64,000 nucleotides of DNA from Maribacter sp. ACAM166 (lineage in GTDB: Bacteria; Bacteroidota; Bacteroidia; Flavobacteriales; Flavobacteriaceae). Location: the NCBI RefSeq assembly GCF_005771495.1, contig NZ_VAUW01000003.1, positions 124,001 through 188,000 of the forward strand, given 5' to 3'. Positions 26,597 through 35,772 of this stretch are shown one piece after another; within the stretch, counting starts at the first letter, position 1, and the number at the start of each line of letters is the position of its first letter. The notes under the pieces are model-generated. The model was not told the origin of the DNA and ran no database searches. It was given only the letters and a program-made list of their open reading frames with translations. Both the position numbers and the translations under genes were made by a program.

Positions 26597-26657
26597 TGTT
26601 AGCTAAATTTTAGGTTCGACTTTTTAGTGCCGTGGAAGATGGCCCATAGCGTTACGC

Positions 26658-26700
26658 CAAAGCTATTTGATGCGGATGGGTTTCAAAATGATTTAAATCA
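26658..26700 (-). promoter_or_regulatory. Crp/Fnr-type box promoter of CMD-ftsH operon
   Basis: Box TGATTTAAATCA, a perfect palindrome, at 26689-26700; minus-strand -7 TAGCTTTG, a perfect TAnnTTTG, at 26658-26665. The plus-strand side has only TTATTTCG at the mirrored position, so activation of the 26892 gene from it is doubtful. Confidence 0.8.
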
Positions 26701-26891
26701 TTACACATGAAATCGTTTTGGTTTTATTTCGCGTAAGTTTTTTGCGTGAGGGATTGCAGCGGTTACCCCGCAGGACTTTTGAGCCATTTTCGGATCTAAA
26801 GGCGGAGGAGTATGAGTGGAAAGCCCGACCCTTGTGGTCACGCCCTTATTCAAGAAATAATAGTGAATTCTAACCTTTACATTTTTGAACC

Positions 26892-27341
26892 ATGCTGGGA
26901 GATTTAACAAGTTCACAAATAGAAACACTTTTACACAGCGAGGTAATCGGCCGTATCGGTTGCCATGCAGATGGGATGACCTATGTTGTGCCGATGACCT
27001 ATGCCTATGACGGCGAATACGTTTATGGACATACGAAGGAGGGAATTAAGATCAACATGATGCGCAAAAATGGCAAGGTCTGTTTTGAGGTCGATGTGAT
27101 GGAGAATATGAGCAATTGGCGCAGTATAATCGCTCAAGGACTATTCGAGGAACTGAAAGACCCCAAAGCCCGTAGGGCGGGCATGCAAAAACTCATCGAC
27201 AGGGTATTACCCTTGATGACGGGCGAAACAACCGTAAGCCACTCGATGACGGACGGGCATGGTAAATATATCGAGGCGATGAAAGGGGTGGTGTACCGAA
27301 TAAAACTAACCGAGAAAACCGGACGGTTCGAAAAGCGGTAA
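26892..27341 (+). CDS. Pyridoxamine 5'-phosphate oxidase-like flavin split-barrel protein
   Basis: 149 residues. Begins MLGDLTSSQIETLLHSEVIG then RIGCHADGMTYVVPMTYAYD, the standard start of the FMN-binding split-barrel (PNPOx-like) family, with EGIKINMMRKNGKVCFEVDV in the core. Members bind FMN, F420 or haem and include nitroimidazole-reductase-like proteins; the substrate is unknown. A -7-like TACATTTT at 26878-26885 lies only 6 nt before the ATG, which hints at a leaderless transcript or a different promoter. Confidence 0.85.
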   Translation: MLGDLTSSQIETLLHSEVIGRIGCHADGMTYVVPMTYAYDGEYVYGHTKEGIKINMMRKNGKVCFEVDVMENMSNWRSIIAQGLFEELKDPKARRAGMQKLIDRVLPLMTGETTVSHSMTDGHGKYIEAMKGVVYRIKLTEKTGRFEKR

Positions 27342-27440
27342 GTCTGGGGGTTTTCATGGGTTGTTACTTGGCCTAAGGTTTTCTTTAGGCAAATTTCACC
27401 TATCATACACTTTTATTTATTGAAAAAAATGTGATGGTAA

Positions 27441-27483
27441 TGATGCAGGTCATTTTCAATTTACCGTGGTCGCTTTTATTTTG
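27441..27483 (+). promoter_or_regulatory. Crp/Fnr-type box promoter of lipoprotein/htrA operon
   Basis: Box TGATGCAGGTCA at 27441-27452; -7 TTATTTTG at 27476-27483. It excludes an in-frame start at 27466, which would lie upstream of the transcript, and supports ATG 27502. Confidence 0.75.
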
Positions 27484-27501
27484 TTGTTCAAATACAAAGT
27501 G

Positions 27502-27918
27502 ATGGAAAACAGAAATTTACTTAAATCTTTAGTGCTATTTATTTTGACAATGCTAGTGATGTTGTTGGCAAGCTGTGGCCCAATGGTCATTACTTCCCGA
27601 CCCAACAATCCGCCGCCGCCTTGGTTTTACCCGAATCGGGTAGAGGTGGTGCGCTATGTTTATTTTCCCGAATTCAGTATCTATTATGATCTTTCTGCAA
27701 GAACGTACCTGTATTTGGACGGGGGCGTTTGGGTGCGCCGTAATGTGCTTCCACCGAGATATAGAAGTATCGATTTTAGTAGAAGCCGCTACCGAAGGGT
27801 GCCAAACTATAACGATGACAACATACGGCGATACCACGAGGAGAATAATGTCAATAGGGGCAGGAGTAACAGGACTACGCCTAGAAGCAACAGAAATACG
27901 AATAGAAAAAATAATTAA
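27502..27918 (+). CDS. Small lipoprotein with Arg/Asn-rich tail
   Basis: 138 residues from MENRNLL. Hydrophobic signal ending in lipobox LLASCG (Cys at about 23), a Pro-rich stretch, then VVRYVYFPEFSIYYDLSART and YLYLDGGVWVRR, a pattern common in small Bacteroidota periplasmic proteins, and a low-complexity Arg/Asn tail. Probably a periplasmic or surface lipoprotein. It is 25 bp upstream of the HtrA gene and shares its promoter. Confidence 0.8.
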   Translation: MENRNLLKSLVLFILTMLVMLLASCGPMVITSRPNNPPPPWFYPNRVEVVRYVYFPEFSIYYDLSARTYLYLDGGVWVRRNVLPPRYRSIDFSRSRYRRVPNYNDDNIRRYHEENNVNRGRSNRTTPRSNRNTNRKNN

Positions 27919-27943
27919 TTACGGTTGAATTAACTCAAAGGTC

Positions 27944-29452
27944 ATGAGAACAATAAGAACAAAAATCGGCATACTATTGATGGCTCTGGTATCCGTTTCG
28001 ATTACGTCGTGTAAAGATGTAAACGGGCTACCCGAAAATAGCGATAATGAGCGCTTGCAGTTATATGCCGAGGAAACAAGTAATGAAAAAACGTCAAAGA
28101 ATGACATAACAGAAGGCAAAGGTGGCCCTGTAGATTTTACCGAAACCGCCAAAAAGGTTTTGGATGCCGTGGTGCATATCAGGTCTACTCAGACTAGCCC
28201 TAACGAAAATACTGATAATCAACTGCGCGAACTGCCCGAATTTTTCAGGGATTTTTTCGGGGATCGTTTTCAAACGCCCGAGAATATACCCCAACAACAG
28301 ATGTACGGCTCTGGTTCGGGGGTCATTATCGACTCCGATAAGGGTTATATCGTGACCAATAACCATGTAATCAATAATGCCACGGAATTAGAGGTTACCC
28401 TACATGATAACGAAACCTACAACGCAACGGTAATCGGTACCGACCCCACTACCGATATTGCCTTGTTGCAGATCAAGGGCGACAATCTAAAAGCCTTGTC
28501 ATTTGTGGATTCCGATGATGTGGAGATCGGGGAATGGGTATTGGCCGTAGGAAACCCATATAGCCTTTACTCCACGGTTACAGCCGGTATCATAAGTGCG
28601 AAGGCACGTAATATAAATATCAATCCTGAGAAATTTGCGGTCGAAAGTTTTATACAGACCGATGCGGCTATAAATCCCGGCAATAGTGGTGGTGCACTGG
28701 TAAACCTTGACGGTCAAATTATCGGAATCAACTCGGCCATCGCCAGTAGAACGGGTAGCTATACTGGTTATGGGTTCGCCGTACCCAGCAATATCGTTAC
28801 CAAGGTGGTAGCCGATCTATTAAAATACGGCAGTGTACAACGTGGTATGCTGGGTGTCACAATAAGAACCATGAACGGTGGTTTGGCCAAAGAAAAGAAT
28901 ATGGATTTCGTCAAAGGGGTCTGGATCGAAAACGTTGGCGAAGATAGTGCGGCCGAGAAGGCGGGGATCAAAGCTGGCGATATTATTATCAAGGTGGGCG
29001 ATAGCAGGGTAAGTACTTCCCCAAGATTACAAGAGATCATTGCCCAGCACAGACCGGGCGACAAATTATCGATTATCGTGAACCGAAAAGGAACCGAAAA
29101 GGAATTTCAGGTCATTCTTGAAAACGTAAAGGGCACTACCGACATTACGAAAAAAGAAAATGTGGAAATGCTCAATTATCTGGGAGCCGATTTTGAAACG
29201 CTGGATATGGAAACCGCCAAAAAGTTGAATTTGGATGGTGGTGTCAAAGTCATTAACCTGTATCCGGGCCTGCTGCGCCAAAGTACCCAAATGCGCCCGG
29301 GTTATATCATTACCCATATCGATGGAAAAAAAGTGAGTAATATAAAGGAATTGGTAGCTCTATTAGAAAAGAAAAAAGGAGGCGTAATGCTCGAAGGTGT
29401 ATATGAAGATATGCCCGGAAAACAATATTATGCCTTTGGGCTAGGGTCTTGA
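27944..29452 (+). CDS. degP: Periplasmic serine protease HtrA/DegP, lipoprotein form
   Basis: 502 residues. Signal peptide with a lipobox-like SITSC (Cys about 22), chymotrypsin-like domain with triad H141 (NNHVIN), D171 (TDIAL) and S248 (NPGNSGGAL), then two PDZ domains (about 300-390 and 410-500). It degrades or refolds damaged periplasmic proteins. The predicted lipid anchor differs from soluble E. coli DegP. Second gene of the box-driven operon. Confidence 0.93.
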   Translation: MRTIRTKIGILLMALVSVSITSCKDVNGLPENSDNERLQLYAEETSNEKTSKNDITEGKGGPVDFTETAKKVLDAVVHIRSTQTSPNENTDNQLRELPEFFRDFFGDRFQTPENIPQQQMYGSGSGVIIDSDKGYIVTNNHVINNATELEVTLHDNETYNATVIGTDPTTDIALLQIKGDNLKALSFVDSDDVEIGEWVLAVGNPYSLYSTVTAGIISAKARNININPEKFAVESFIQTDAAINPGNSGGALVNLDGQIIGINSAIASRTGSYTGYGFAVPSNIVTKVVADLLKYGSVQRGMLGVTIRTMNGGLAKEKNMDFVKGVWIENVGEDSAAEKAGIKAGDIIIKVGDSRVSTSPRLQEIIAQHRPGDKLSIIVNRKGTEKEFQVILENVKGTTDITKKENVEMLNYLGADFETLDMETAKKLNLDGGVKVINLYPGLLRQSTQMRPGYIITHIDGKKVSNIKELVALLEKKKGGVMLEGVYEDMPGKQYYAFGLGS

Positions 29453-29663
29453 GTCATGCTACCCCAGAAAGAAGAAATCATTTAAAAAGATTAAAAAAGA
29501 ATGAATACGGCAAAGTATGCATTTTTAAATCAGTTCCGCTCAGGGTTGATGGAGTTCAGCGGGGGATTGAAGGATTGACTATTGGTTGTACTCCTTGAAA
29601 AAACAATCCGATAAAGCAAGGAAGTTAATTTTTAGGCAAACTGTTTTTCTAAATATTATAGTT

Positions 29664-30026
29664 ATGAAGAAGTATTTATTGACATTAGTATTCGTCATTT
29701 CGACAACGGGTCTTCAAGCCCAAAAAAATGCGGAACAACAAGAAGTAAAAGTAGGAGATGTATTGCAAATTGGAAAACCCAAGGCCTTGCAATACAAATA
29801 TATCGATTTTCCCAGACCAAACTTTATCATTAAACGTGGCGGTTTGGCGAATTATGATAGGGTCTTTGGAAATAGGGTAGTGGTTACTTCCGTCAAGCAA
29901 AAAAAAGATGGCACCATTAAGGTAAGGTTAAAGCGTGCTGATGGAGGCCGATTTTTTGGGAGCCATTCACAAGTGGCAGCAAATTTCCGAGAAGCCTTGA
30001 AATCAGGCGAACTACGCACTTTATAG
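29664..30026 (+). CDS. Secreted hypothetical protein
   Basis: 120 residues from the ATG at 29664. A clear signal peptide (KKYLLTLVFVISTTGLQAQ) with cleavage after AQ precedes a small basic domain with GDVLQIGKPKALQYKYIDFP and RVVVTSVKQKKDGTIKVRLK, which reads like a small beta barrel. Not recognised. Upstream 29453-29663 contains no box and nothing else I can support. Confidence 0.75.
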   Translation: MKKYLLTLVFVISTTGLQAQKNAEQQEVKVGDVLQIGKPKALQYKYIDFPRPNFIIKRGGLANYDRVFGNRVVVTSVKQKKDGTIKVRLKRADGGRFFGSHSQVAANFREALKSGELRTL

Positions 30027-30078
30027 CTCACAGAGGGCACCATTAGAATTTTGACTTTGCATGCGGCCTAGTGGTTTC

Positions 30079-30444
30079 TTAGATTTTAATAATATCGGTA
30101 GGGGTTTCCACTAAAATGGTAATATCTCCTCTCAAGGCAATGGGCTGTTTCATGATTTCAGGATTGTGCCGTATCATTTTTATCCAATCCCTTTCAGAAA
30201 AATCATGATGTTCGAAACGCGATTTATACGAGGGGTGTTCTTGATTTACCAAGTCTTTGATTTCAATATTTAATCGACCCGCAAGTTCAGCTATTTGGGT
30301 TCCTGTTAATGGTGTTTTTAGTATGTCTATTTCTTGTATTGCCACCCCCTCTGCTTTAGCATAGGCCAAGGTTTGTTTTGCCCTTGTTGATTTTGAGCTA
30401 TAGAACAATGTTATTTGTCTATCTGATGTAGCGATTTCTCCCAT
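30079..30444 (-). CDS. ArsC/Spx-like thioredoxin-fold protein lacking the catalytic cysteine
   Basis: 121 residues with the ArsC-family order: ITLFYSSKSTRAKQTLAYAK, then IDILKTPLTGTQIAELAGRL and late IRHNPEIMKQPIALRGD. The usual N..C(x)..C or CxxC position is SSKST, so no cysteine is available for arsenate or disulfide chemistry. A non-enzymatic, Spx-like or binding role is more likely. Three bp-scale gaps to its neighbours suggest its own transcript; no box is found. Confidence 0.8.
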   Translation of the reverse strand: MGEIATSDRQITLFYSSKSTRAKQTLAYAKAEGVAIQEIDILKTPLTGTQIAELAGRLNIEIKDLVNQEHPSYKSRFEHHDFSERDWIKMIRHNPEIMKQPIALRGDITILVETPTDIIKI

Positions 30445-30502
30445 GATGTGTATTTTAAATATGCTAATTATTTAATTCTAAATGATACGGGTAATTTGTT
30501 TT

Positions 30503-31861
30503 CTATTTCAGCATACGGGTTATCCATTTTTCTTTACTTTTTGTATGAGGGCTATATTTTAAATTAAGTTCAAACCCAGTAGGTTTATCTAAAATGCTTT
30601 TATAATGGGAGAACGTTCGAAAGCCAAACTTTCCGTGATACGCTCCCATACCACTTTGGCCCACACCACCAAAAGGTAAATTGTTATTTGAAAAATGCAT
30701 CAGAGCATCATTGACGGCACCTCCGCCGAAAGAGATTTCTCTCAAAATTTTATTTGTGGTTGGCTTGTCATTTGAAAAAACGTAACAAGCTAGGGGTTTT
30801 GGCCTGGTCTTGATTTGAGAAATCACGTTATCAAGGTCGTCATATTCAATAATGGGTAAAATAGGGCCGAATATTTCTTCTTCCATGATTTCGTCTTCAA
30901 AAGAAATCTCGGTCATTAGGGTCGGGGCGATGTATCTATTTTCTAGATTATAGTCGCCACCATAGTAGATTTTGTCGGTATCCAATAAATTAATTAACCG
31001 TTCCGTATTTCTTTTGTTGATGATTTGCACATAGTTGCCATTTTCAATCGAAAAATCCGACTTTTCTATTTCTGCTAAAGCTGATTTAAGGAACTCTGAT
31101 TTTCTCGATTTGTGTACCAAAACATAATCCGGGGCAATACAAATCTGGCCCGCATTAAGAAATTTGGACCAAATCAATCTTTTAACTCCCATTTTCAGAT
31201 TACAATTCTCGGAAAAGATGGCAGGACTTTTTCCACCCAGTTCAAGAGTTACAGGAGTGAGATTTTTGGCTGCAGCCCGATATACGATTTTCCCGACTTT
31301 AGGACTTCCGGTAAAAAATATCTTATCGAATTCTTGCTCAAGTAATTCTGTAGTTTCTGGAATACCTCCTTCTATTACTTTGAAAAAGGAAGCATCAAAA
31401 TTTTCATTGATTAACTCAGCCATGATATAACTGGTATTCGCTGGCAACTCGCTAGGTTTGAGCACGACCGTATTCCCTGCGGCAATTGCAGAAATTACAG
31501 GAGCAAGAGACAGTAAATAGGGATAGTTCCACGCACCAATAACCAGTACAACACCCAAAGGTTCGGGTATGACATAGCTTGATGCGGGAAAATTGGCAAC
31601 ATTCGTTTTTACCTTCTTAGTTTTCGCCCATTTTTCGACCTTTTTGCAAGCCTCATTGATCTCTTGATACAATGGCGCAAGTTCGGACATACTATTTTCG
31701 AAGGCCGATTTTTTAAAATCCGCATAAATCGCCTCATGCAATCTGTCTTCGTTCGCCTTCAGTATTTTTTTTAGCTTTTTTAATTGACCGATTCTGAATT
31801 GAATATCCTTAGTCGCGTTGCTACTAAAAAAAGTACGTTGTAAATCAATTAACGATTCCAT
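30503..31861 (-). CDS. Aldehyde dehydrogenase (class 3/fatty-aldehyde type)
   Basis: 452 residues. Family motifs: GVVLVIGAWNYPYLLSLAPV, NTVVLKPSE, FFTGSPKVGK, ELGGKSPAIF (catalytic Glu), NAGQICIAPDY (nucleophile Cys) and EEIFGPILP. The short form and C-terminal FGFRTFSHYKSILDKP resemble class 3 aldehyde dehydrogenases, which oxidise medium/long-chain or aromatic aldehydes with NAD(P). It closes the efflux operon and may remove lipid-peroxidation aldehydes. Confidence 0.93.
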   Translation of the reverse strand: MESLIDLQRTFFSSNATKDIQFRIGQLKKLKKILKANEDRLHEAIYADFKKSAFENSMSELAPLYQEINEACKKVEKWAKTKKVKTNVANFPASSYVIPEPLGVVLVIGAWNYPYLLSLAPVISAIAAGNTVVLKPSELPANTSYIMAELINENFDASFFKVIEGGIPETTELLEQEFDKIFFTGSPKVGKIVYRAAAKNLTPVTLELGGKSPAIFSENCNLKMGVKRLIWSKFLNAGQICIAPDYVLVHKSRKSEFLKSALAEIEKSDFSIENGNYVQIINKRNTERLINLLDTDKIYYGGDYNLENRYIAPTLMTEISFEDEIMEEEIFGPILPIIEYDDLDNVISQIKTRPKPLACYVFSNDKPTTNKILREISFGGGAVNDALMHFSNNNLPFGGVGQSGMGAYHGKFGFRTFSHYKSILDKPTGFELNLKYSPHTKSKEKWITRMLK

Positions 31862-31888
31862 GTTTATAGTTTCATTATTCAGCTCCCT

Positions 31889-32104
31889 TTAGGAATTACT
31901 TTTATGCGTCTCCACATGATTTTCCAATAAAGCCTTTAAACTTTCCAAGTACTCCTGCATTACTTTTTTATCCATATGCGGATGCTGTTTGACGGGCAAT
32001 GTCATAGGGTTTTCATCCAATGAACGATAGAGTTCAGGGTAATTGGTTTCAATGTTAGTTGTGATTTCTGTTATCTCTCTCAGTACGTTATGTAAATCTT
32101 TCAT
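31889..32104 (-). CDS. Small hypothetical protein, 71 aa
   Basis: Helical, acidic, histidine-containing protein (MKDLHNVLREITEITTNIET, YRSLDENPMTLP, HPHMDKKVMQEYLESLKALL). Not recognised as a named family. It lies between the efflux permease (21 bp) and the aldehyde dehydrogenase (27 bp), so it is part of that operon. Confidence 0.65.
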   Translation of the reverse strand: MKDLHNVLREITEITTNIETNYPELYRSLDENPMTLPVKQHPHMDKKVMQEYLESLKALLENHVETHKSNS

Positions 32105-32125
32105 AAGGGTTTATTTTAATTGATT

Positions 32126-33343
32126 TCACTCATATCTCAAGGCATCGATAGGATTTAATTTTGCCGCTTTTCGTGCAGGAAAATATCCGAAGGCAACGCC
32201 TACCAAGGCCGAAAACCCAAAACCGATTAATATCGAATAAACAGCGGTAGGGATAAAAAAATCGGTTGCTTTATAGATGATTTGATTTCCGATAATCCCA
32301 AAGACAATACCTAGAAGACCACCAACCAAACTCAAGACGATGGCTTCGATCAGAAATTGGGTCAAAATATCGCTTTCCCTAGCACCAATGGCCAGTCGCG
32401 TACCGATTTCACGGGTTCGTTCGGTAACGGAGACCAACATAATATTCATAATGCCAATACCCCCAACTATCAATGAAATACTGGCAACGGCACCTAATAA
32501 AATGGTAAGAATACCTGTAATGTTTCCTGTAATTTCCTGAAGCTCTATTTGTGTGGTAATTTCAAAATCATCTTCGTCCCCAGCCTTGATCTTATGCGAT
32601 TCGCGCAACAGTTCAGTAGCTTCTATTTTTGCATCAGCGATGTGGTCTTCGCTCAATGCACTAGCCATAATCAGATTATATCCTCTTTGGTGGCCGAACA
32701 ATCTGTTTTGGATCGTGGTATAGGGAGCAACGACAATATCATCCATATCCTGACCCATACCTCCTGTTCCTTCCTCTTTCAATAGACCTACTACGGTAAA
32801 AGGTACTTTATCTATTCGTATCTGTCTGCCAACCGGGTCTTGTCCAGGGAAAAGTTCTTCCCGTATCGTTTCGCCGATAACACAGTACTTTTTAGCTGTT
32901 TTTACATCTTCTTCCGTAAAGAAGCTCCCTAGTTCTATCTCTCTGCTCGTAATATAAAAATAGTCATAGGAAACCCCATAGACCGTTGTGGACATATAAC
33001 CATTAGGGCCAATAGCTTGTGCTCCAATAGCTACCAAAGGGGAAAGTTGTGGCATCCAAACAGAATTTTTCTGTAACATATCAAAGTCCTTCTTATCTAT
33101 AGGTCGTCCCATTCTCACATTGATGCCTGCCTTATGTTCCGACTTGGTCTGTATCATCAATAGGTTAGTTCCCAAGCCCGATATTTGATTTTGAACTTGC
33201 AATGTTGCTCCCTCTCCTGCCGAAATGGTCATGATTACGGCTCCAACTCCAATGATGATGCCGAGCATCGTCAATAGGCTCCGTGTCCGGTTCTTATTGA
33301 TGGACTGGAAGGCAACTTTGAATATTTTTAAAAATCGTTTCAT
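32126..33343 (-). CDS. MacB-type ABC transporter permease
   Basis: 405 residues. N-terminal membrane helix with SLLTMLGIIIGVGAVIMTIS, a large periplasmic domain (about 45-270, MacB_PCD), and three C-terminal helices (LGAVASISLIVGGIGIMNIM, EREIGTRLAIGAR-type coupling helix, FPARKAAKLNPIDALRYE ending). This is the FtsX-like permease of tripartite MacAB efflux/mechanotransmission systems. The outer-membrane TolC partner is not in the window. Confidence 0.93.
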   Translation of the reverse strand: MKRFLKIFKVAFQSINKNRTRSLLTMLGIIIGVGAVIMTISAGEGATLQVQNQISGLGTNLLMIQTKSEHKAGINVRMGRPIDKKDFDMLQKNSVWMPQLSPLVAIGAQAIGPNGYMSTTVYGVSYDYFYITSREIELGSFFTEEDVKTAKKYCVIGETIREELFPGQDPVGRQIRIDKVPFTVVGLLKEEGTGGMGQDMDDIVVAPYTTIQNRLFGHQRGYNLIMASALSEDHIADAKIEATELLRESHKIKAGDEDDFEITTQIELQEITGNITGILTILLGAVASISLIVGGIGIMNIMLVSVTERTREIGTRLAIGARESDILTQFLIEAIVLSLVGGLLGIVFGIIGNQIIYKATDFFIPTAVYSILIGFGFSALVGVAFGYFPARKAAKLNPIDALRYE

Positions 33344-33355
33344 AGTTTTCTTGCC

Positions 33356-34105
33356 TTAAGGTGTTACCGGTTTTTCCAGTTCTTTGAGCGCAAATTCCTT
33401 GGTACTCCTATCTTCAATAATCTTATCTGAAATGATTCGTCCATCCCTCAAGTAGATCATACGCTTGGCGAATTGGGCAATTTCAGGCTCATGGGTAATC
33501 ATGACGATGGTCTTTCCCTTATTGTTCAACTGCACAAAAAGGTCTGCGATGTCGATACTGGACTTGCTATCCAGATTTCCTGTGGGTTCATCGGCAAGAA
33601 TAAGAGCCGGATTGTTGACCAAAGCCCTGGCAATGGCTACCCGTTGTTGTTGTCCACCGGAAAGTTCATTGGTCTTATGGTATATTCTATCTGCCAGACC
33701 AACCTGTTCCAATGCTTTTTTAGCAAGTTCTTTGGTATTTGAAAATTGCCCTGTTCTATCATAGATCAAGGGCAGTTCCACATTTTCTAGGGCTGTGGTG
33801 CGGGACAATAGATTATAGCTCTGAAAAATAAAGCCTATCTTCTGATTTCGAACATCCGCCAATTTATTTTTGTCCAATTCATTCACTCGCACATCATCTA
33901 AGTTATATTCGCCAGAGGTAGGTCGATCCAAACAACCAATAATATGGAGTAAGGTTGATTTACCCGAACCTGATGCTCCCATGATGGCAACGAATTCCCC
34001 TTCTTCGATGACCATGTCCACATCGGTAAGCGCATGCACCTCGATCTCCCCGTTTTTGAATATGCGGCTCAGTTTTTTGGTTTCTATGACTTTTTTTGAA
34101 GGCAT
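33356..34105 (-). CDS. MacB/LolD-type ABC transporter ATPase
   Basis: 249 residues from MPSKKVIE, chosen because it lies 4 bp after the adaptor stop; the longer frame would overlap that gene. Walker [11 protein letters not shown]-loop FIFQSYNLL, signature [15 protein letters not shown], Walker [15 protein letters not shown]. Partners are the permease downstream and the adaptor upstream. Confidence 0.94.
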   Translation of the reverse strand: MPSKKVIETKKLSRIFKNGEIEVHALTDVDMVIEEGEFVAIMGASGSGKSTLLHIIGCLDRPTSGEYNLDDVRVNELDKNKLADVRNQKIGFIFQSYNLLSRTTALENVELPLIYDRTGQFSNTKELAKKALEQVGLADRIYHKTNELSGGQQQRVAIARALVNNPALILADEPTGNLDSKSSIDIADLFVQLNNKGKTIVMITHEPEIAQFAKRMIYLRDGRIISDKIIEDRSTKEFALKELEKPVTP

Positions 34106-34109
34106 ACTC

Positions 34110-35327
34110 TTATTTTTTGGATTTAATACCGTTGATGGCCTTACTACCTTCAGATAGGTCTGAACCATCCAAAAAACGTTTTATCTCTGATTGCAGTCCG
34201 GTTTTGATTCCGATTTCTACAAATTTGAAATCCAATTTTCCCTGTTCATTTTGATAAAAGAAACCATCGATGTTGCGGGGCAGATTTTTCTTGTAGTTTA
34301 TTGGGGTGTATAACTCTTCGCTGTTAATACCGCTATTAAACTTTGCCTGTAACGAATCTGGAAGCATTGCTGCGGCCTTCTCTTCCAAAACTGGTTTAAT
34401 CTCTTCGAGCATGACCTCATTGGGTCTAAAGCGCAATGCCGAATTATTGATCAGCAGTACGTCTTTCGCTATGGCCGTAATGAACTCAAGGTTTGCGGTC
34501 ATTCCTGGTAATAGCAGTCCCTTTTTATTGTCAACATCCACCACTACCTGATAATTGACCACATTGTTAATCTCGATGGGTTGCAACCGTATTTGACTTA
34601 CCACCCCGTAAAATTTTTTTTCAGGATACGTCTGTACGGTAAAGCGAACTTGCATGCTATCTTTTATATAGCCAATGTCGCTTTCATCCATATCCGCCAA
34701 GATCTGCATTTTTGAGAGGTCTTCGGCGATAATGAACATGGTAGGGGTAGCAAAGGATGCGGCTACCGTTTGGCCCTCCTCGACGCTGCGCTCGATTACG
34801 GTACCATTGATAGGCGAGGTAATGTGGGCATACCCCATACTGACCTGTATATTTTTTACTGCCGCCGCGGCCGCTTTTTTAGCGCTAAGTGCCTGATTGT
34901 AGGCGTATTTGGAGTTGGTGTACTCTTTGTTTGAAATGACACTCTTTTCATATAAGGTTTGATTGCGTTCATACTCGTCTTTGGCCTGATATAATTGTGC
35001 TTCGCTGACCGCTAAATTGGCCTGTGCACTATTTAAATTGGTGTTCAATAGTTTTAAATCCATCTCGGCCAAAACCTGCCCGGCGTGTACCCTGTCGTTA
35101 TAGTCCACATATATTTTTATGATGGTTCCTGAGATTTGGGTACCTATCTCCACCGTATTGATTGCTTCCACGGTGCCGGTGCTAGATACATCGGCCTCGA
35201 TATTCCCTTTTTCGAGAGCGGTATAGGTAAAATCAAGTTTTTTGGTATTTAGTTTTGGTTTTAGGATCAAGTAACCCACTACGGCCAGTACCAGAATCCC
35301 TAAAATGATCCATGTTGATTTTTTCAT
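34110..35327 (-). CDS. MacA-like periplasmic adaptor (HlyD/RND-type membrane fusion protein)
   Basis: 405 residues. N-terminal anchor helix (WIILGILVLAVVGYLIL), split lipoyl domain (GTIIKIYVDYNDRVHAGQVL and SPINGTVIERSVEEGQTV), helical hairpin between them, and a beta-barrel with PEKKFYGVVSQIRLQP. First gene of the five-gene efflux operon, with box promoter 35367-35409 and a leader of about 35 nt. Confidence 0.93.
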   Translation of the reverse strand: MKKSTWIILGILVLAVVGYLILKPKLNTKKLDFTYTALEKGNIEADVSSTGTVEAINTVEIGTQISGTIIKIYVDYNDRVHAGQVLAEMDLKLLNTNLNSAQANLAVSEAQLYQAKDEYERNQTLYEKSVISNKEYTNSKYAYNQALSAKKAAAAAVKNIQVSMGYAHITSPINGTVIERSVEEGQTVAASFATPTMFIIAEDLSKMQILADMDESDIGYIKDSMQVRFTVQTYPEKKFYGVVSQIRLQPIEINNVVNYQVVVDVDNKKGLLLPGMTANLEFITAIAKDVLLINNSALRFRPNEVMLEEIKPVLEEKAAAMLPDSLQAKFNSGINSEELYTPINYKKNLPRNIDGFFYQNEQGKLDFKFVEIGIKTGLQSEIKRFLDGSDLSEGSKAINGIKSKK

Positions 35328-35366
35328 TGGTCTCTACTTTTGTTCTAGCAATTTCATTTAAGAGTT

Positions 35367-35409
35367 CAAAATTATAGCGAAGTAATGGTTTCTAGAATGA
35401 TATAAATCA
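35367..35409 (-). promoter_or_regulatory. Crp/Fnr-type box promoter of efflux/aldehyde dehydrogenase operon
   Basis: Box TGATATAAATCA at 35398-35409; minus-strand -7 TAATTTTG, a perfect TAnnTTTG, at 35367-35374. Confidence 0.8.
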
Positions 35410-35417
35410 GGGGAGGG

Positions 35418-35528
35418 ATGGCAAGTGCAAAAGAGAATATTCAAGAATTGATTTGTAGTGATGAACAAGCTGCTATAAAAGAAATTAACGAACCATCGGT
35501 AGTACCGCGTTTGCAGATACCATTATAG
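35418..35528 (+). other. Possible 36-residue ORF or gene remnant
   Basis: Frame MASAKENIQELICSDEQAAI then KEINEPSVVPRLQIPL, preceded by GGGGAGGG as a strong Shine-Dalgarno. The sequence looks coding and hydrophilic, but it stops after 36 codons, and the box upstream points the other way. It may be the surviving start of a lost gene. Between 35329 and 35536 nothing else is supported. Confidence 0.3.
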
Positions 35529-35536
35529 GTTACTTG

Positions 35537-35770
35537 TCATATATCCCCCGCATCCCGCGAAACGCAACAACTTCGTCCCTTTCTACAATATTTGGGCGAT
35601 ACCAAACCATTATCAGGCCCTACAGCTCCTGCGGAAGTAATACACCAGCAAATTGTATTGGCATCATCTAATAAGAGCCAGGGACTATCCCCTCCTTCCA
35701 TCATGCCATAGGGGTTTCTAGCGCGAAGGAACTTGCAGATGCCTAATTTGTTGGGTTTGTTTTCTTCCAT
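35537..35770 (-). CDS. Small Cys/Gly-rich protein of the xanthine dehydrogenase operon
   Basis: 77 residues, starting 2 bp after the FAD-subunit stop. It contains KLGICKFLRARNPYGMMEGG, TICWCITSAGAVGPDNG and a Cys-rich end (KYCRKGRSCC), a spacing of cysteines that suggests metal or Fe-S binding. Not recognised as a named family. Close coupling to the dehydrogenase genes suggests a maturation or electron-transfer accessory. Confidence 0.6.
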   Translation of the reverse strand: MEENKPNKLGICKFLRARNPYGMMEGGDSPWLLLDDANTICWCITSAGAVGPDNGLVSPKYCRKGRSCCVSRDAGDI

Positions 35771-35772
35771 AT

